A model generated the notes under the pieces. The model was not told the DNA's origin and did not search any database. It was given only the letters and a program-made list of their open reading frames with translations. A stretch of DNA of 64,000 nt from Terriglobia bacterium. GTDB lineage: Bacteria > Acidobacteriota > Terriglobia > Terriglobales > Acidobacteriaceae. Positions within the stretch are counted from its first letter, which is position 1. Each line of letters opens with the position of its first letter. Location: assembly GCA_020073645.1 (NCBI GenBank), contig JAIQET010000011.1, positions 1-64,000 on the forward strand, written 5' to 3'. A program made the translations under genes and the position numbers. Positions 17,895-26,387 of this stretch are shown piece by piece.

Positions 17895-19288
17895 TGTTTG
17901 GCCGCTGCGCCCAGTTGCTCCAGGCTTGCCTTGCTGCCTGCCTCGCAATAAACCCGAACCACCGGCTCTGTGCCCGACAGCCGGTAGCACACCCAGGACC
18001 CATCGTTGAACAGCAGCTTGAGCCCGTCGGTGCGCACCACTTCGCTGACCCTGCGGCCAAAGAAGTCGCGCGGCTCGAGGCGTAACTTCTCAGTGAACTT
18101 CTCCTGCACTTGCGGCGTCAAGCGAAAGTTCTCGCGCTGGGGATAGAAGGAACCAACTTTGACAAATAGCTCCTGCAATTGCCGGCCCAGCGGCTTGCCC
18201 CGCCGCGCTACCATCTCGCAGCAAAGCAGGCCCGCCAGGATGCCGTCCTTCTCCGGAACGTGGTGCCGGATGGACAATCCGGCACTCTCTTCCCCGCCAA
18301 TCGCGATCTTGTCCTGCTTGATCAGCTCGCCGATGTACTTGAAGCCCACCGGGGTCTCATGCAGCTCGATTCCGTGGTGTTTGGCCAGCGCATTAATGAG
18401 GTTGGTGGTAGCCACTGACTTGGCCACTCCGTTCTTCCAGCCACGGCTCTCCACCAGGTAATCGAAGAGCAGCGCAATGATGTAGTTGGGCTGGAAGAAG
18501 GTTCCGTCCTCGTCCACGATGCCAAAGCGGTCGGCATCACCGTCAGTGGCAATGCCGATGTGCGCTGTCATCGCCCGCATTTTCTTGCGCATGTCCTCCA
18601 GCAGGTGATCGTCCGGCTCGGGAGCATGTCCGCCGAACAGCACATCGCGATAGTCGTGGACTGCCGCCACGTCTACGCCAGCGTCGCGCAAGAGCGAGTC
18701 GGGATAGCCTCGCGCGGCTCCCCACAAGGGATCGAAGACCACGCGCAAACCGGCTTTCTGAATCGCCTGGAAATCAACAATCTCGCGCAGCCGCGCCAGG
18801 TACATCTCGCGGGGATCGAGCGCTTGCACAGCAGCTCGCCCGGTCGCAGCTTTCGAGCGATCTTCGTTGCCATCCAGGGCCGCGATCTCCGCCTCGATCC
18901 GTTTGGTCACCTCGGGTAGCGCTGGAGCGCCGTCCGGCGTAGAAAACTTGATTCCGTTGTATTCCGGTGGATTGTGGGACGCCGTGAAATTGATGGCGCC
19001 ATCAGCGTGCTCGCGGATCACCGCGTAAGCGATGGCAGGAGTGGGAGCAGCTTCGGCAATCACCAGCGGCGTGATCCCGTGGGTGGCAAGAATGTCCGCT
19101 GCCATGGCGCAGAACGTCTCCCCCAGGAAGCGCGGATCGCGGCCGACAATCACTCGCGCCCCGGAAGACTTCTGGGACGCCACATAGCGCGCAATCCCGC
19201 TCACCGCCCGCCGCACATTGGCGAAGGTAAACTCCTCCGCCATAACGGCTCGCCATCCCGAGGTGCCAAACTTGATCTGGGTTGCCAT
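17879..19288 (-). CDS. phosphoglucomutase/phosphomannomutase family protein
   Basis: A 469-residue alpha-D-phosphohexomutase that interconverts hexose 1- and 6-phosphates. It starts MATQIKFGTSGWRAV. Key sites are the phosphoserine loop FTASHNPPEYNG (Ser104), the metal loop DGDADRFG near 243, the sugar-specificity loop GGEESAGL, and a C-terminal phosphate loop around LSGTEPVVRVY. Glucose versus mannose specificity cannot be fixed from this. The open frame extends upstream to 19372, but the family start and a cleaner N terminus are at the chosen ATG. Confidence 0.9.
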   Translation of the reverse strand: MATQIKFGTSGWRAVMAEEFTFANVRRAVSGIARYVASQKSSGARVIVGRDPRFLGETFCAMAADILATHGITPLVIAEAAPTPAIAYAVIREHADGAINFTASHNPPEYNGIKFSTPDGAPALPEVTKRIEAEIAALDGNEDRSKAATGRAAVQALDPREMYLARLREIVDFQAIQKAGLRVVFDPLWGAARGYPDSLLRDAGVDVAAVHDYRDVLFGGHAPEPDDHLLEDMRKKMRAMTAHIGIATDGDADRFGIVDEDGTFFQPNYIIALLFDYLVESRGWKNGVAKSVATTNLINALAKHHGIELHETPVGFKYIGELIKQDKIAIGGEESAGLSIRHHVPEKDGILAGLLCCEMVARRGKPLGRQLQELFVKVGSFYPQRENFRLTPQVQEKFTEKLRLEPRDFFGRRVSEVVRTDGLKLLFNDGSWVCYRLSGTEPVVRVYCEAGSKASLEQLGAAAKQWIFE

Positions 19289-19385
19289 AGGTTTTCTTGC
19301 CGCCCGCAGGGCACTCGCGCAGCCTAATTCCCTGATAAAGTTTGCTGTCGTCGTAGTGTTGCCGACGACCAACGACCGATTCTAT

Positions 19386-19709
19386 ATGACCAAACACAGA
19401 CTCGTCCTGACCACTGCCCCTTCTAAAGAAGAAGCCCACAAGATCGCCCGCGGCCTCGTCGATCGCCGCTTGGCCGCCTGCGTAAACATAGTCCCGCAGA
19501 TTGAGTCCGTGTATCGCTGGCAGGGCAAGATCGAAGAGGCCCAGGAATACGTGCTCGTAATCAAGACCACCAGCGGCGCCTTCGAAAAGGTTCGCGACGC
19601 AATTCGGGAGTTGCACTCCTACGAACTGCCGGAGTGCATCTGTCTCGCCATTGACGGCGGTTCCTCGGCCTATCTGAAGTGGCTGGAAGATTCTGTGGAG
19701 TCCGGCTGA
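19386..19709 (+). CDS. cutA: divalent-cation tolerance protein CutA
   Basis: A 107-residue CutA1-family protein, a small trimeric cytoplasmic protein of the ferredoxin-like fold, linked to copper tolerance in E. coli but of uncertain role elsewhere. Family segments are complete: LTTAPSKEEAHKIARGLVDRRLAACVNI, SVYRWQGKIEEAQEYVLVIKT, and the C-terminal HSYELPECICLAIDGGSSAYLKWL. The ATG at 19386 gives the family length. It runs divergently from the phosphoglucomutase gene with about 100 bases between. Confidence 0.93.
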   Translation: MTKHRLVLTTAPSKEEAHKIARGLVDRRLAACVNIVPQIESVYRWQGKIEEAQEYVLVIKTTSGAFEKVRDAIRELHSYELPECICLAIDGGSSAYLKWLEDSVESG

Positions 19710-19724
19710 ACTCGTCCTGTCCCC

Positions 19725-20516
19725 CTAAGGCACATCCCCGCTCAGATTCAGCCGCCAGTAGTCCAAGGAATAAGGAGGATCATCGGCGGCCGCCTGCCGG
19801 GTCAGTTCCGCGAGAAACTCGCCACGCAGCCTGGCATCAGGGATGCGCTCCAGGTGCCGGTGCAGAATCACCGTTCGCACGAACTCGGAGTATTTTCCCG
19901 CATCCTCAAGCACGGTCAGTGCCGGCTCGAGCCCGGTGTCCACTGCCACGAATCCGGCGCGGCGTAGCCTTTCCGCCGCGGTCCCCGCATCTGAATAAGT
20001 CCACGGCTCGGCATATCCACCGAGGAATGGCGCGTATTTCGGGCTAGCTGCGAGCACCGCTGTGCGTTTGCGCAATCGTTCCAGGTTAGGCCCCCCGCCG
20101 CACTGCGCCCGCAACCATCCTCTAGGGCGCAACGCTCCATACAAACTGCGGAACAGCTTGTCATGGTCCAGGACCCAGTGAAATGCTGCGGTGCTGAAGA
20201 TGCCGTCAAACGCGCGAACGAAAGGAAGGTCCTGCAGGTCGGCTGCGACCCACAACGCCCGATCGCCAAATCGCGTTGCCAGATGCTCCCGCGCCGTACG
20301 CAGCATGTTCTGGGAAAGATCTACTCCAACGACCCGGCCATGGGGTAGAGCTTCGAGCAGTTCGCCGGTCAGCCGTCCCGAGCCACAGCCGGCATCGAGC
20401 AGCGTCTCATCGCCGCGCAAATGCACGCGGGCCAACACCTTCTTGCCCCAACTAAGCTGCGGTCCGGAAAGACGATGGTAGGCGGAAGAGTCCCACTCGC
20501 GCGAAGCGGAGGTCAT
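19725..20516 (-). CDS. SAM-dependent class I methyltransferase
   Basis: A 263-residue methyltransferase. Motif I is LLDAGCGSGRLTGELLEALP, with an acidic post-I residue in VVGVDLSQNML and FDGIFSTAAFHWVLDHDKL as the later core. The arrangement resembles trans-aconitate methyltransferases and related small-molecule enzymes, but the substrate cannot be told. The C-terminal part carries DPPYSLDYWRLNLSGDVP. It converges on cutA with a 15-base gap between stops. The longer open frame to 20552 was trimmed to the ATG before TSASREWDS. Confidence 0.82.
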   Translation of the reverse strand: MTSASREWDSSAYHRLSGPQLSWGKKVLARVHLRGDETLLDAGCGSGRLTGELLEALPHGRVVGVDLSQNMLRTAREHLATRFGDRALWVAADLQDLPFVRAFDGIFSTAAFHWVLDHDKLFRSLYGALRPRGWLRAQCGGGPNLERLRKRTAVLAASPKYAPFLGGYAEPWTYSDAGTAAERLRRAGFVAVDTGLEPALTVLEDAGKYSEFVRTVILHRHLERIPDARLRGEFLAELTRQAAADDPPYSLDYWRLNLSGDVP

Positions 20517-20717
20517 GGGGGGAAGGATAGCAAGGAAACTGGAACGGATCACTCATCGGATGAATATTGCTGGCGTAACGGGGATATTTTTTCAATTTGG
20601 CTGTCGCAATCGGTATGCTTGACGATAACCGTTTTACAGGAGCCGGCTATCACGATGCTTGGATCACGGATGCGTGTTTTATGACGACAGGAATATGACG
20701 AAGTCAAGAGAGGCATT

Positions 20718-21686
20718 GTGAAGAATTCTACTGCTCCAATTAGAGAATCTGCAGACCTCCGCCGACGGGGACAGAAGCAGTCAGTTGGGGGACCTAACTC
20801 CAAGGCGTTCCTATCGTTTCTGGATGCCGCCAAGTTGGGTGACGAAGAGGCTCAAGTGACAGTTGGTTATGACTACGCTTACGGCATTACCGGTAAGGTA
20901 AACGTGGATGAGGCACTTCGCTGGTGGAATCGCGCCTACAGACAGGGCTCCTGGGCTGCTGCATTCAATCTTGGGATGTTCTTTCGCGATGCGAAAAAGT
21001 GGGCACTGGCTTTGAAGTGGTTCGAGCGCGCCATACAAGCTGGCGATGAAGATGGGCTCATCGAGATCGCTAAGATCCACCTCCGCTATGCGGGTGAGCG
21101 GGCTAAGGGCCTCCGCTATTTGAAGCTGGCACTTGCTGCGAAGGATAAGCTCACAGAACCGGCACGTCTGGAGGCGGAGCGTCTGCTCAAAGAGCAGAAG
21201 GCTTTGTCCTCTGGCGATCTCCTGTACATGGAGGCAGACTTACTCGATGATCGCGGGCAATATGCCAAAGCCCTACCCTTGCTGCTGAAAGGGGCAAAGG
21301 CTGACGATACGAGCTGCCAGATTCTTCTCGGGAACTATCTTTCCGATGGCCGAAAGGGCATTCCGATTGATCGGAAGCGTGCTGTCTACTGGTACAAACG
21401 GGCTTACAAGCTGGGGAGCAGTACCGGTGCTTCGAATTTGGCGATGCACTATCGAAAGCAAGGTGATGTGGTCGAGGCGTACCGGTGGTTCGAGCTTGCT
21501 GTAGAGTCTGGAGACAATGAAGCCCACCTCGCACTTGCGAAGATTTGGCTTTATGACCGCGAGAACAAGGCAAAGGCGATCAAGCATCTCAAAGCGGTGT
21601 TCCTGGGGAATCCTCGCGATGTGAGCGAGCTTGGCCGTGATGAGGCAAGGACAATGCTCCGACGTCTGCGGACGGCGCACAAGTAG
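20718..21686 (+). CDS. Sel1-repeat (TPR-like) protein
   Basis: A 322-residue soluble protein made of Sel1-like helical repeats, visible as AxxWWxRAYRQGSWAAAFNLGMFF, ALKWFERAIQAGDEDGLIEIAKIHL, AVYWYKRAYKLGSSTGASNLAMHY and AYRWFELAVESGDNEAHLALAKIWL. Sel1 repeats serve as protein-interaction scaffolds. The start is a GTG with GAGAGG upstream. It has no signal peptide, no partner nearby, and a lower GC content than its neighbours, so it may have been acquired horizontally. Confidence 0.78.
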   Translation: MKNSTAPIRESADLRRRGQKQSVGGPNSKAFLSFLDAAKLGDEEAQVTVGYDYAYGITGKVNVDEALRWWNRAYRQGSWAAAFNLGMFFRDAKKWALALKWFERAIQAGDEDGLIEIAKIHLRYAGERAKGLRYLKLALAAKDKLTEPARLEAERLLKEQKALSSGDLLYMEADLLDDRGQYAKALPLLLKGAKADDTSCQILLGNYLSDGRKGIPIDRKRAVYWYKRAYKLGSSTGASNLAMHYRKQGDVVEAYRWFELAVESGDNEAHLALAKIWLYDRENKAKAIKHLKAVFLGNPRDVSELGRDEARTMLRRLRTAHK

Positions 21687-21834
21687 CGTTCGAGCGACGA
21701 TTAGCCGCAGTATCCTGGAAGGTCACCTTATCAGGAAGTTCAAGTCTTATTGACGAAGCCGGGCGATTGCACTATCTATCTTGGCCCCCGCGCCAAGCCG
21801 CGGACCCGAGTTTAATCCCCAGCGCCTGAATACC

Positions 21835-22998
21835 CTATATCGCCCCCAGCGCCTCATCCAGATCGGCAATGATGTCTTCCACATTCTCAATGCCGACCGA
21901 AATGCGCACCATGCCATCCGTAATCCCGATCGCCGCCCGTCCCTTCTCTCCCAGCGCCGCATGGGTCATTGTGGCCGGGTGCGAGATCAGTGTCTCCACT
22001 CCGCCGAGCGATTCTCCCAGCGAGCACACCCGCACCTTTTTCAGCATCTTGTTGGCGTTCGAGCGTGAGCCGGTCTCAAACGTGATCATGGAGCCGAAAC
22101 CGCTCATCTGCCGCTTGGCGAGTTCGTGCTGCGGGTGCTCGGGCAGCCCGGGATAGAACACTTTCTTCACTTTCTTGTGCTTGGCCAGGAAGTCCGCAAC
22201 AAGTCTGCCGCTGCGATCGTGCTGCTCCATGCGCACGGCGAGTGTCTTCACTCCGCGCAGCACCAGCCAGCATTCAAAGGGCGACAGAATCGCACCCGCG
22301 GCCTTTTGCAGGAATGCCAGCTTTTCCACCTGCTCCGGCTTGGTGCAGACCACCACTCCCCCCAGCCCGTCGCTGTGCCCGTTGAGGAACTTCGTGGTCG
22401 AGTGCACCACCATGTCCGCCCCCAGCGCGATGGGCTGCTGAAAGTACGGCGACATGAAGGTGTTGTCCACCACCAGCTCGACTTTCTTGCGATGGCAGAC
22501 TTCGCTGATTGCCCGGATATCGCTCAGCGTCATGAGCGGATTGGTGGGCGTCTCGATGTAAGCCATGCGCGTGTTCTTGCGAATGGCGCGCTCTACGTTT
22601 CTCACGTCGGACGAATCCACGTAGGTGAATTCCAGTCCGAGATCAGCCCAGATTTGATTGAACAACCGGGGCACGCCGCCATACAGATCGTTGCCACACA
22701 CCACGTGGTCGCCCGACTTGCACATGGTGGTAATGGCATTGATCGCGGCCATACCGCTGGCGAAGACACACGACCCAATCCCGCCTTCGAGCGCCGCCAG
22801 GTTCTGCTCCAGGCGCGTCCGCGTGGGATTCGACACTCGGGAGTACTCGTAGCCCTTGTGCTTGCCCAGCTCTTCCTGCACATAGGTCGAAGTGGGGTAG
22901 ATGGGCACGGTGACTGCGCCGGTTTGAGGATCGGGCTCCTGCCCGATATGAATGGCGCGTGTGGCAAAACCGGGCTGCTCGTCTTTCTTCTTGGACAT
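21835..22998 (-). CDS. cystathionine gamma-synthase/gamma-lyase family PLP enzyme
   Basis: A 387-residue Cys/Met-metabolism PLP enzyme, the family that makes or splits cystathionine. It shows YSRVSNPTRTRLEQNLAALEGG, a PLP-phosphate region at SGMAAINAI, YIETPTNPL, VVDNTFMSP, and the Schiff-base lysine in HSTTKFLNGHSDG (Lys203). Synthase and lyase cannot be separated by eye. The next gene on the same strand, upstream in transcription, is a cysteine-synthase-type enzyme. Together they suggest a transsulfuration pair that interconverts homocysteine and cysteine. Confidence 0.88.
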   Translation of the reverse strand: MSKKKDEQPGFATRAIHIGQEPDPQTGAVTVPIYPTSTYVQEELGKHKGYEYSRVSNPTRTRLEQNLAALEGGIGSCVFASGMAAINAITTMCKSGDHVVCGNDLYGGVPRLFNQIWADLGLEFTYVDSSDVRNVERAIRKNTRMAYIETPTNPLMTLSDIRAISEVCHRKKVELVVDNTFMSPYFQQPIALGADMVVHSTTKFLNGHSDGLGGVVVCTKPEQVEKLAFLQKAAGAILSPFECWLVLRGVKTLAVRMEQHDRSGRLVADFLAKHKKVKKVFYPGLPEHPQHELAKRQMSGFGSMITFETGSRSNANKMLKKVRVCSLGESLGGVETLISHPATMTHAALGEKGRAAIGITDGMVRISVGIENVEDIIADLDEALGAI

Positions 22999-23037
22999 AA
23001 TGTTTTTCTCTGGAGAGCCTTTTTAGCAGCCAGCAGC

Positions 23038-23118
23038 CAGCACTCAGCATTCAGCCCTTCGAGTGCATCTATGTCCTGTGAGAACGTTGGTTGGCTGAGT
23101 GCTGAATGCTGAGTGCTG
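23038..23118. repeat. long inverted repeat, 18-base arms, between the two PLP-enzyme genes
   Basis: CAGCACTCAGCATTCAGC at 23038-23055 is exactly complementary to GCTGAATGCTGAGTGCTG at 23101-23118, with 45 bases between. The same two arms appear at 36289-36305 and 36385-36402. The arms are themselves built from short near-tandem units (AGCACTC AGCATTC). Confidence 0.85.
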
Positions 23119-23126
23119 ACTGCTTC

Positions 23127-24074
23127 TTAGATCCCACCCTCAAAGATCTTCTTCGACAAATACCGTTCCGCCGAGTCCGGAATCATGGTCACCACCCGCT
23201 TCCCCGGACCCAGCCTCTTGGCTACTTGCAGGGAGGCAAAAACGTTGGCCCCGCTGCTGGAACCCGCCAGCACTCCCTCCTGCGCTGCCAGCACCTTCAC
23301 CATGCCAAAGGCCTGCGGATCGGTCACCATGATTACCTCGTCACACACCGAGCGATCAAAGTTCTTGGGCACGAAGCTCGAGCCGATGCCTTCCACCTTG
23401 TGCTTGCCCGGCTTGCCGCCGCCCAGCACCGAGCCCTGGGTCTCGACCGCAATCGCCAGCACCTTCGGCAGACGCTCCTTTACATAACGTGCAATCCCAG
23501 TGAATGTCCCCGCTGTGCCGGCGCCGATCACCACCGCGTCAAGCCGACCTTCCATCTGGTCAAACATTTCGCGGGCGGTGGTCTGGTAGTGGTAATCGGG
23601 ATTGGCTGGATTTTCGAATTGCGCCGCCATGAATGCGTTGGGATCGCGCGCGGCAAGGGCGTTGGCCCGTTCAATTGCTCCCTGCATGCCCTCGTCGTCC
23701 GGTGTGCGGGTCACCTCGGCGCCGAGGGCCCACATGATCATGACTTTTTCTTCCGAAAATTTCTCGGGGACGAACAGCACGACCTTGTACCCGCGATTCA
23801 CTCCAATCAGCGCCAGCCCAATCCCGGTATTCCCTGCCGTCGCCTCCACGATCGTGCCGCCGGGCCGCAGGCGGCCTTCCTCCTCCGCCCTCCGGATCAT
23901 CCCGATGGCCGCCCGGTCCTTCACGCTTCCCCCGGGATTCAGGTATTCCAGCTTGGCGTACACTTCCGCCGATCCCGGAGGAACGATCCGTTTCAACTGC
24001 AAGATAGGAGTTTCGCCGACCAGTTGGGTGATGTCGTCGGCGACGCGCAGGCGAGTGCCTTCGATGGTTTTCAT
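23127..24074 (-). CDS. cysteine synthase / cystathionine beta-synthase-type PLP enzyme
   Basis: A 315-residue fold-type II PLP enzyme. LVGETPILQL and NPGGSVKDRAA (PLP lysine Lys52), TAGNTGIGLALIG, the phosphate-binding GAGTAGTFTGIARY, and ESGSSGANVFASL-type residues (AGSSSGANVFASL) are all present. Members use O-acetylserine plus sulfide or serine plus homocysteine. Adjacency to a cystathionine-family enzyme favours a role in transsulfuration. The ATG at 24074 starts MKTIEGTRLRVADDITQLVG; the in-frame extension to 24101 looks less natural. Confidence 0.88.
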   Translation of the reverse strand: MKTIEGTRLRVADDITQLVGETPILQLKRIVPPGSAEVYAKLEYLNPGGSVKDRAAIGMIRRAEEEGRLRPGGTIVEATAGNTGIGLALIGVNRGYKVVLFVPEKFSEEKVMIMWALGAEVTRTPDDEGMQGAIERANALAARDPNAFMAAQFENPANPDYHYQTTAREMFDQMEGRLDAVVIGAGTAGTFTGIARYVKERLPKVLAIAVETQGSVLGGGKPGKHKVEGIGSSFVPKNFDRSVCDEVIMVTDPQAFGMVKVLAAQEGVLAGSSSGANVFASLQVAKRLGPGKRVVTMIPDSAERYLSKKIFEGGI

Positions 24075-24149
24075 TCGCACCGTACAGAGTACGGAAGCCA
24101 AGGCGGAAGCGTCAATTGTCGGAGGTCACATCAGCCCACGATCAAACCG

Positions 24150-25202
24150 CTATTCCGCCGCGTGCTCCTGGCCGGGGTAGTAGCCGCTACGCGTCCTGAC
24201 TGTCAGCTTGTTGTAGCCATGCGCGTGCGCCTCGACGCGGATGGTGCGATATCCCCCCGCAGTTTTTGGAGTGGAGGGCTTGTATCCGATGGTGTACTGG
24301 TTGCGGATGTCGTGCGCTACCGTCCGGCTGATCTGGTCAACTTCGTCCAGTGTCTTGGGGAAAAATGAGATCCCCCCGCTCCGCTCTGCCATGGTCTGCA
24401 ACGCTCGCCGCGCGCGCCTGGCTTTCTCTTCGCCCAGCAACCCGATGGCGTACACCGTAGGCCCGTTCTCCTCCGACAAGCGCCGCACCGCCTGCTCCAG
24501 CGATTCCCGGCTAGCGTTGTCTTCTCCGTCGGTCACCACGAACAACACCTTCTTCTGCAGTCGGGCATGTTTTCTTAGTTCATCCGCCGTAGCCACCACC
24601 GCATCGTAGAGCGCAGTGCCACCTCGCGTTTCATACTTCTCCAGCGCCTCTTTCAGCAGGTTGATGTTGCTGGTAAAGGACTGGTCCAGGTAGTACTCGT
24701 CGTTGAAATTGACTACGCAGACTTCGTCCTGCGGGTTGCTGGACTTAACCAGGTTCAACGCTGCCTTGTTGACCTTGTCGCGCTTCTCCCGCATGGAGCC
24801 GGAGTTGTCGATCACGATGCCCATCGAAACCGGAATATCCTCGTGCCGGAAGGAAGTAATCGTCTGCGGCTTGCCATCCTCAAACACCGTAAAGGCGTTC
24901 CGGTCCAGGCCGGTGATCATGCGTTGCTTGTCGTCCACCACGGTGGCATGCAGAACCACTTCCTCCACTTGTGTCTTGAAGACGAAAACGCCACTGTCGT
25001 TGCTTTGCGGCGTTTGTCCTTGGCCGCCGGACGGCTGCCCAGCCGCGGCCGGTGCACTCGGTTGTGCAGGGCTGCCTGCCGGCGGTTGCGAAGGATTGCT
25101 GCTGGGAGGATTCTGCGGAGTTGCGTTCTGGGACTCGGCTCCGATGCAGAATAAAAGTAAGATGATCAGTAGGATCAGGACACGGTCATTCCGAAGGCGC
25201 AT
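24150..25202 (-). CDS. secreted VWFA-domain protein, acidobacterial type (paralogue 1)
   Basis: A 350-residue protein with a signal peptide (LILLIILLLFCIGAES) and a Pro/Gln/Ser-rich linker, then a von Willebrand A domain. The MIDAS site is complete: DNSGSM, a Thr in RGGTALYDAV, and VTDGEDN. The linker-to-domain region FVFKTQVEEVVLHATVVDDKQRMITGLDRNAFTVFEDGKPQ is typical of the acidobacterial VWFA-related family, whose function is unknown. The C terminus IRNQYTIGYKPS...RTRSGYYPGQ is also shared. Its start overlaps the end of the preceding paralogue by 17 bases, so translation is probably coupled. Confidence 0.88.
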   Translation of the reverse strand: MRLRNDRVLILLIILLLFCIGAESQNATPQNPPSSNPSQPPAGSPAQPSAPAAAGQPSGGQGQTPQSNDSGVFVFKTQVEEVVLHATVVDDKQRMITGLDRNAFTVFEDGKPQTITSFRHEDIPVSMGIVIDNSGSMREKRDKVNKAALNLVKSSNPQDEVCVVNFNDEYYLDQSFTSNINLLKEALEKYETRGGTALYDAVVATADELRKHARLQKKVLFVVTDGEDNASRESLEQAVRRLSEENGPTVYAIGLLGEEKARRARRALQTMAERSGGISFFPKTLDEVDQISRTVAHDIRNQYTIGYKPSTPKTAGGYRTIRVEAHAHGYNKLTVRTRSGYYPGQEHAAE

Positions 25203-26292
25203 AGTAACCCGTCTTGGCATAGACGCGGAGCGGCGGCAGTCCTTTGGGCGGAATCAGCTTCACTTTTATCTTACGCCATTTGCCGTCGTGTGCCGGATTC
25301 TTTGGACGGTATCCCAGCACATATTGGTTGCGTAGCTCGATACCAATTTTTGTAGCCACGTCCGCCAAGTCGTTTGGGTTGTCGATGGTAAACGTGCGTC
25401 CCCCCGTGAGTTCCGAAATGTCGCCCAGCAACGCGGGACCCAGGCGCTCCTCCTCCGTGGGGAAATAGTGGTCATAGATCCCGATGGCGTAGATCAGGGT
25501 ATCGGCTTCCTTCACCAGCGACTTGATCTCGCCCTCGGTGTAGCGGCTGTGGTTGTCGCCTCCATCCGAGATGATGAGCAGCGCCTTCTTCTGATACTTT
25601 GCCTGCCGCATCTTGCTGATGCCCAGATAAATCGCATCCAACAACGCCGTGCGGCCCTTGGGAATGGTGTACACCAACTTGCCCTGGATGTCCTCTACGG
25701 ATTGGGTGAAGTCGGAAATCTCTTCCGGCTTGTCGGCAAAGGTGATCATGAAGAACTCGTCCTGCGGGTTGGCGGTTTTGAAGAACTCTACGACCGCCTC
25801 GCGGGCGCGTTCAATCTTGCTGCTCATGCTCCCGCTCATGTCGAAGATCACCCCCAGTGACACCGGGGCATCCTCGCTGGAAAAGTGTTTAATCTCCTGC
25901 TGGTCCTTCCCTTCGAACAGGGCGAAGTTGTCCTTGTCCAGCCCCGTCACCAGGCGGTTCATGGGATCAGTAATGGTTACTGGCACCAGAACCAAGTCCA
26001 CATCGACCTTGAGCGGCTTGGTGTGGGTCCGGAGGGACGGATCAATGCTGTCGGTGACATTTGGCTCTGGAGGGGTAATCCGCGGCTTGACGTGCACATC
26101 TTCCACTGCGACCTGCGCCCAGGCCGCCGAAGACAGACACCACCCCCCCCCGACCGCCAGAGCCAGAAAGGCGCAAAACACCAAGCCACGGTTTGGGCCA
26201 GACCGCACAGGGACATTCTGGGTCCGGGATTGGGCCAAGTTGAGGAGCCGGGCTAGGATCTCAGGGCGAGATGACCCACGGTGGCGGGCCAT
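25186..26292 (-). CDS. secreted VWFA-domain protein, acidobacterial type (paralogue 2)
   Basis: A 368-residue protein with a long N-terminal leader, whose hydrophobic core GLVFCAFLALAVGGGWCLSSAAWA probably serves as the signal peptide. The VWFA domain has a full MIDAS (DMSGSMSSK, Thr in GRTALLDAIY, ISDGGDNHSRY). It shares long stretches with the protein at 32583-33596, such as YPTEEERLGP-type and GGRTFTIDNPNDL segments, more than with its neighbour at 24150. A GAGGTAAC site precedes the ATG. It is the first gene of a two-gene unit with 24150-25202. Confidence 0.88.
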   Translation of the reverse strand: MARHRGSSRPEILARLLNLAQSRTQNVPVRSGPNRGLVFCAFLALAVGGGWCLSSAAWAQVAVEDVHVKPRITPPEPNVTDSIDPSLRTHTKPLKVDVDLVLVPVTITDPMNRLVTGLDKDNFALFEGKDQQEIKHFSSEDAPVSLGVIFDMSGSMSSKIERAREAVVEFFKTANPQDEFFMITFADKPEEISDFTQSVEDIQGKLVYTIPKGRTALLDAIYLGISKMRQAKYQKKALLIISDGGDNHSRYTEGEIKSLVKEADTLIYAIGIYDHYFPTEEERLGPALLGDISELTGGRTFTIDNPNDLADVATKIGIELRNQYVLGYRPKNPAHDGKWRKIKVKLIPPKGLPPLRVYAKTGYYAPSE

Positions 26293-26387
26293 AGTTACCT
26301 CATTAGCGCGATACTACCATAGGTGTTCCGTAGTATGGTCAGCCTTTTTGCCTGGAACGCAACTGTTAGAATCTCCAGTTCGGCTAA

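Noticed and set aside
23038-23118. CRISPR-like array or simple terminator
   Set aside because: Only two inverted arms, no regular spacers and no T-run; it belongs to the dispersed inverted-repeat family. No CRISPR array was found anywhere in the window.
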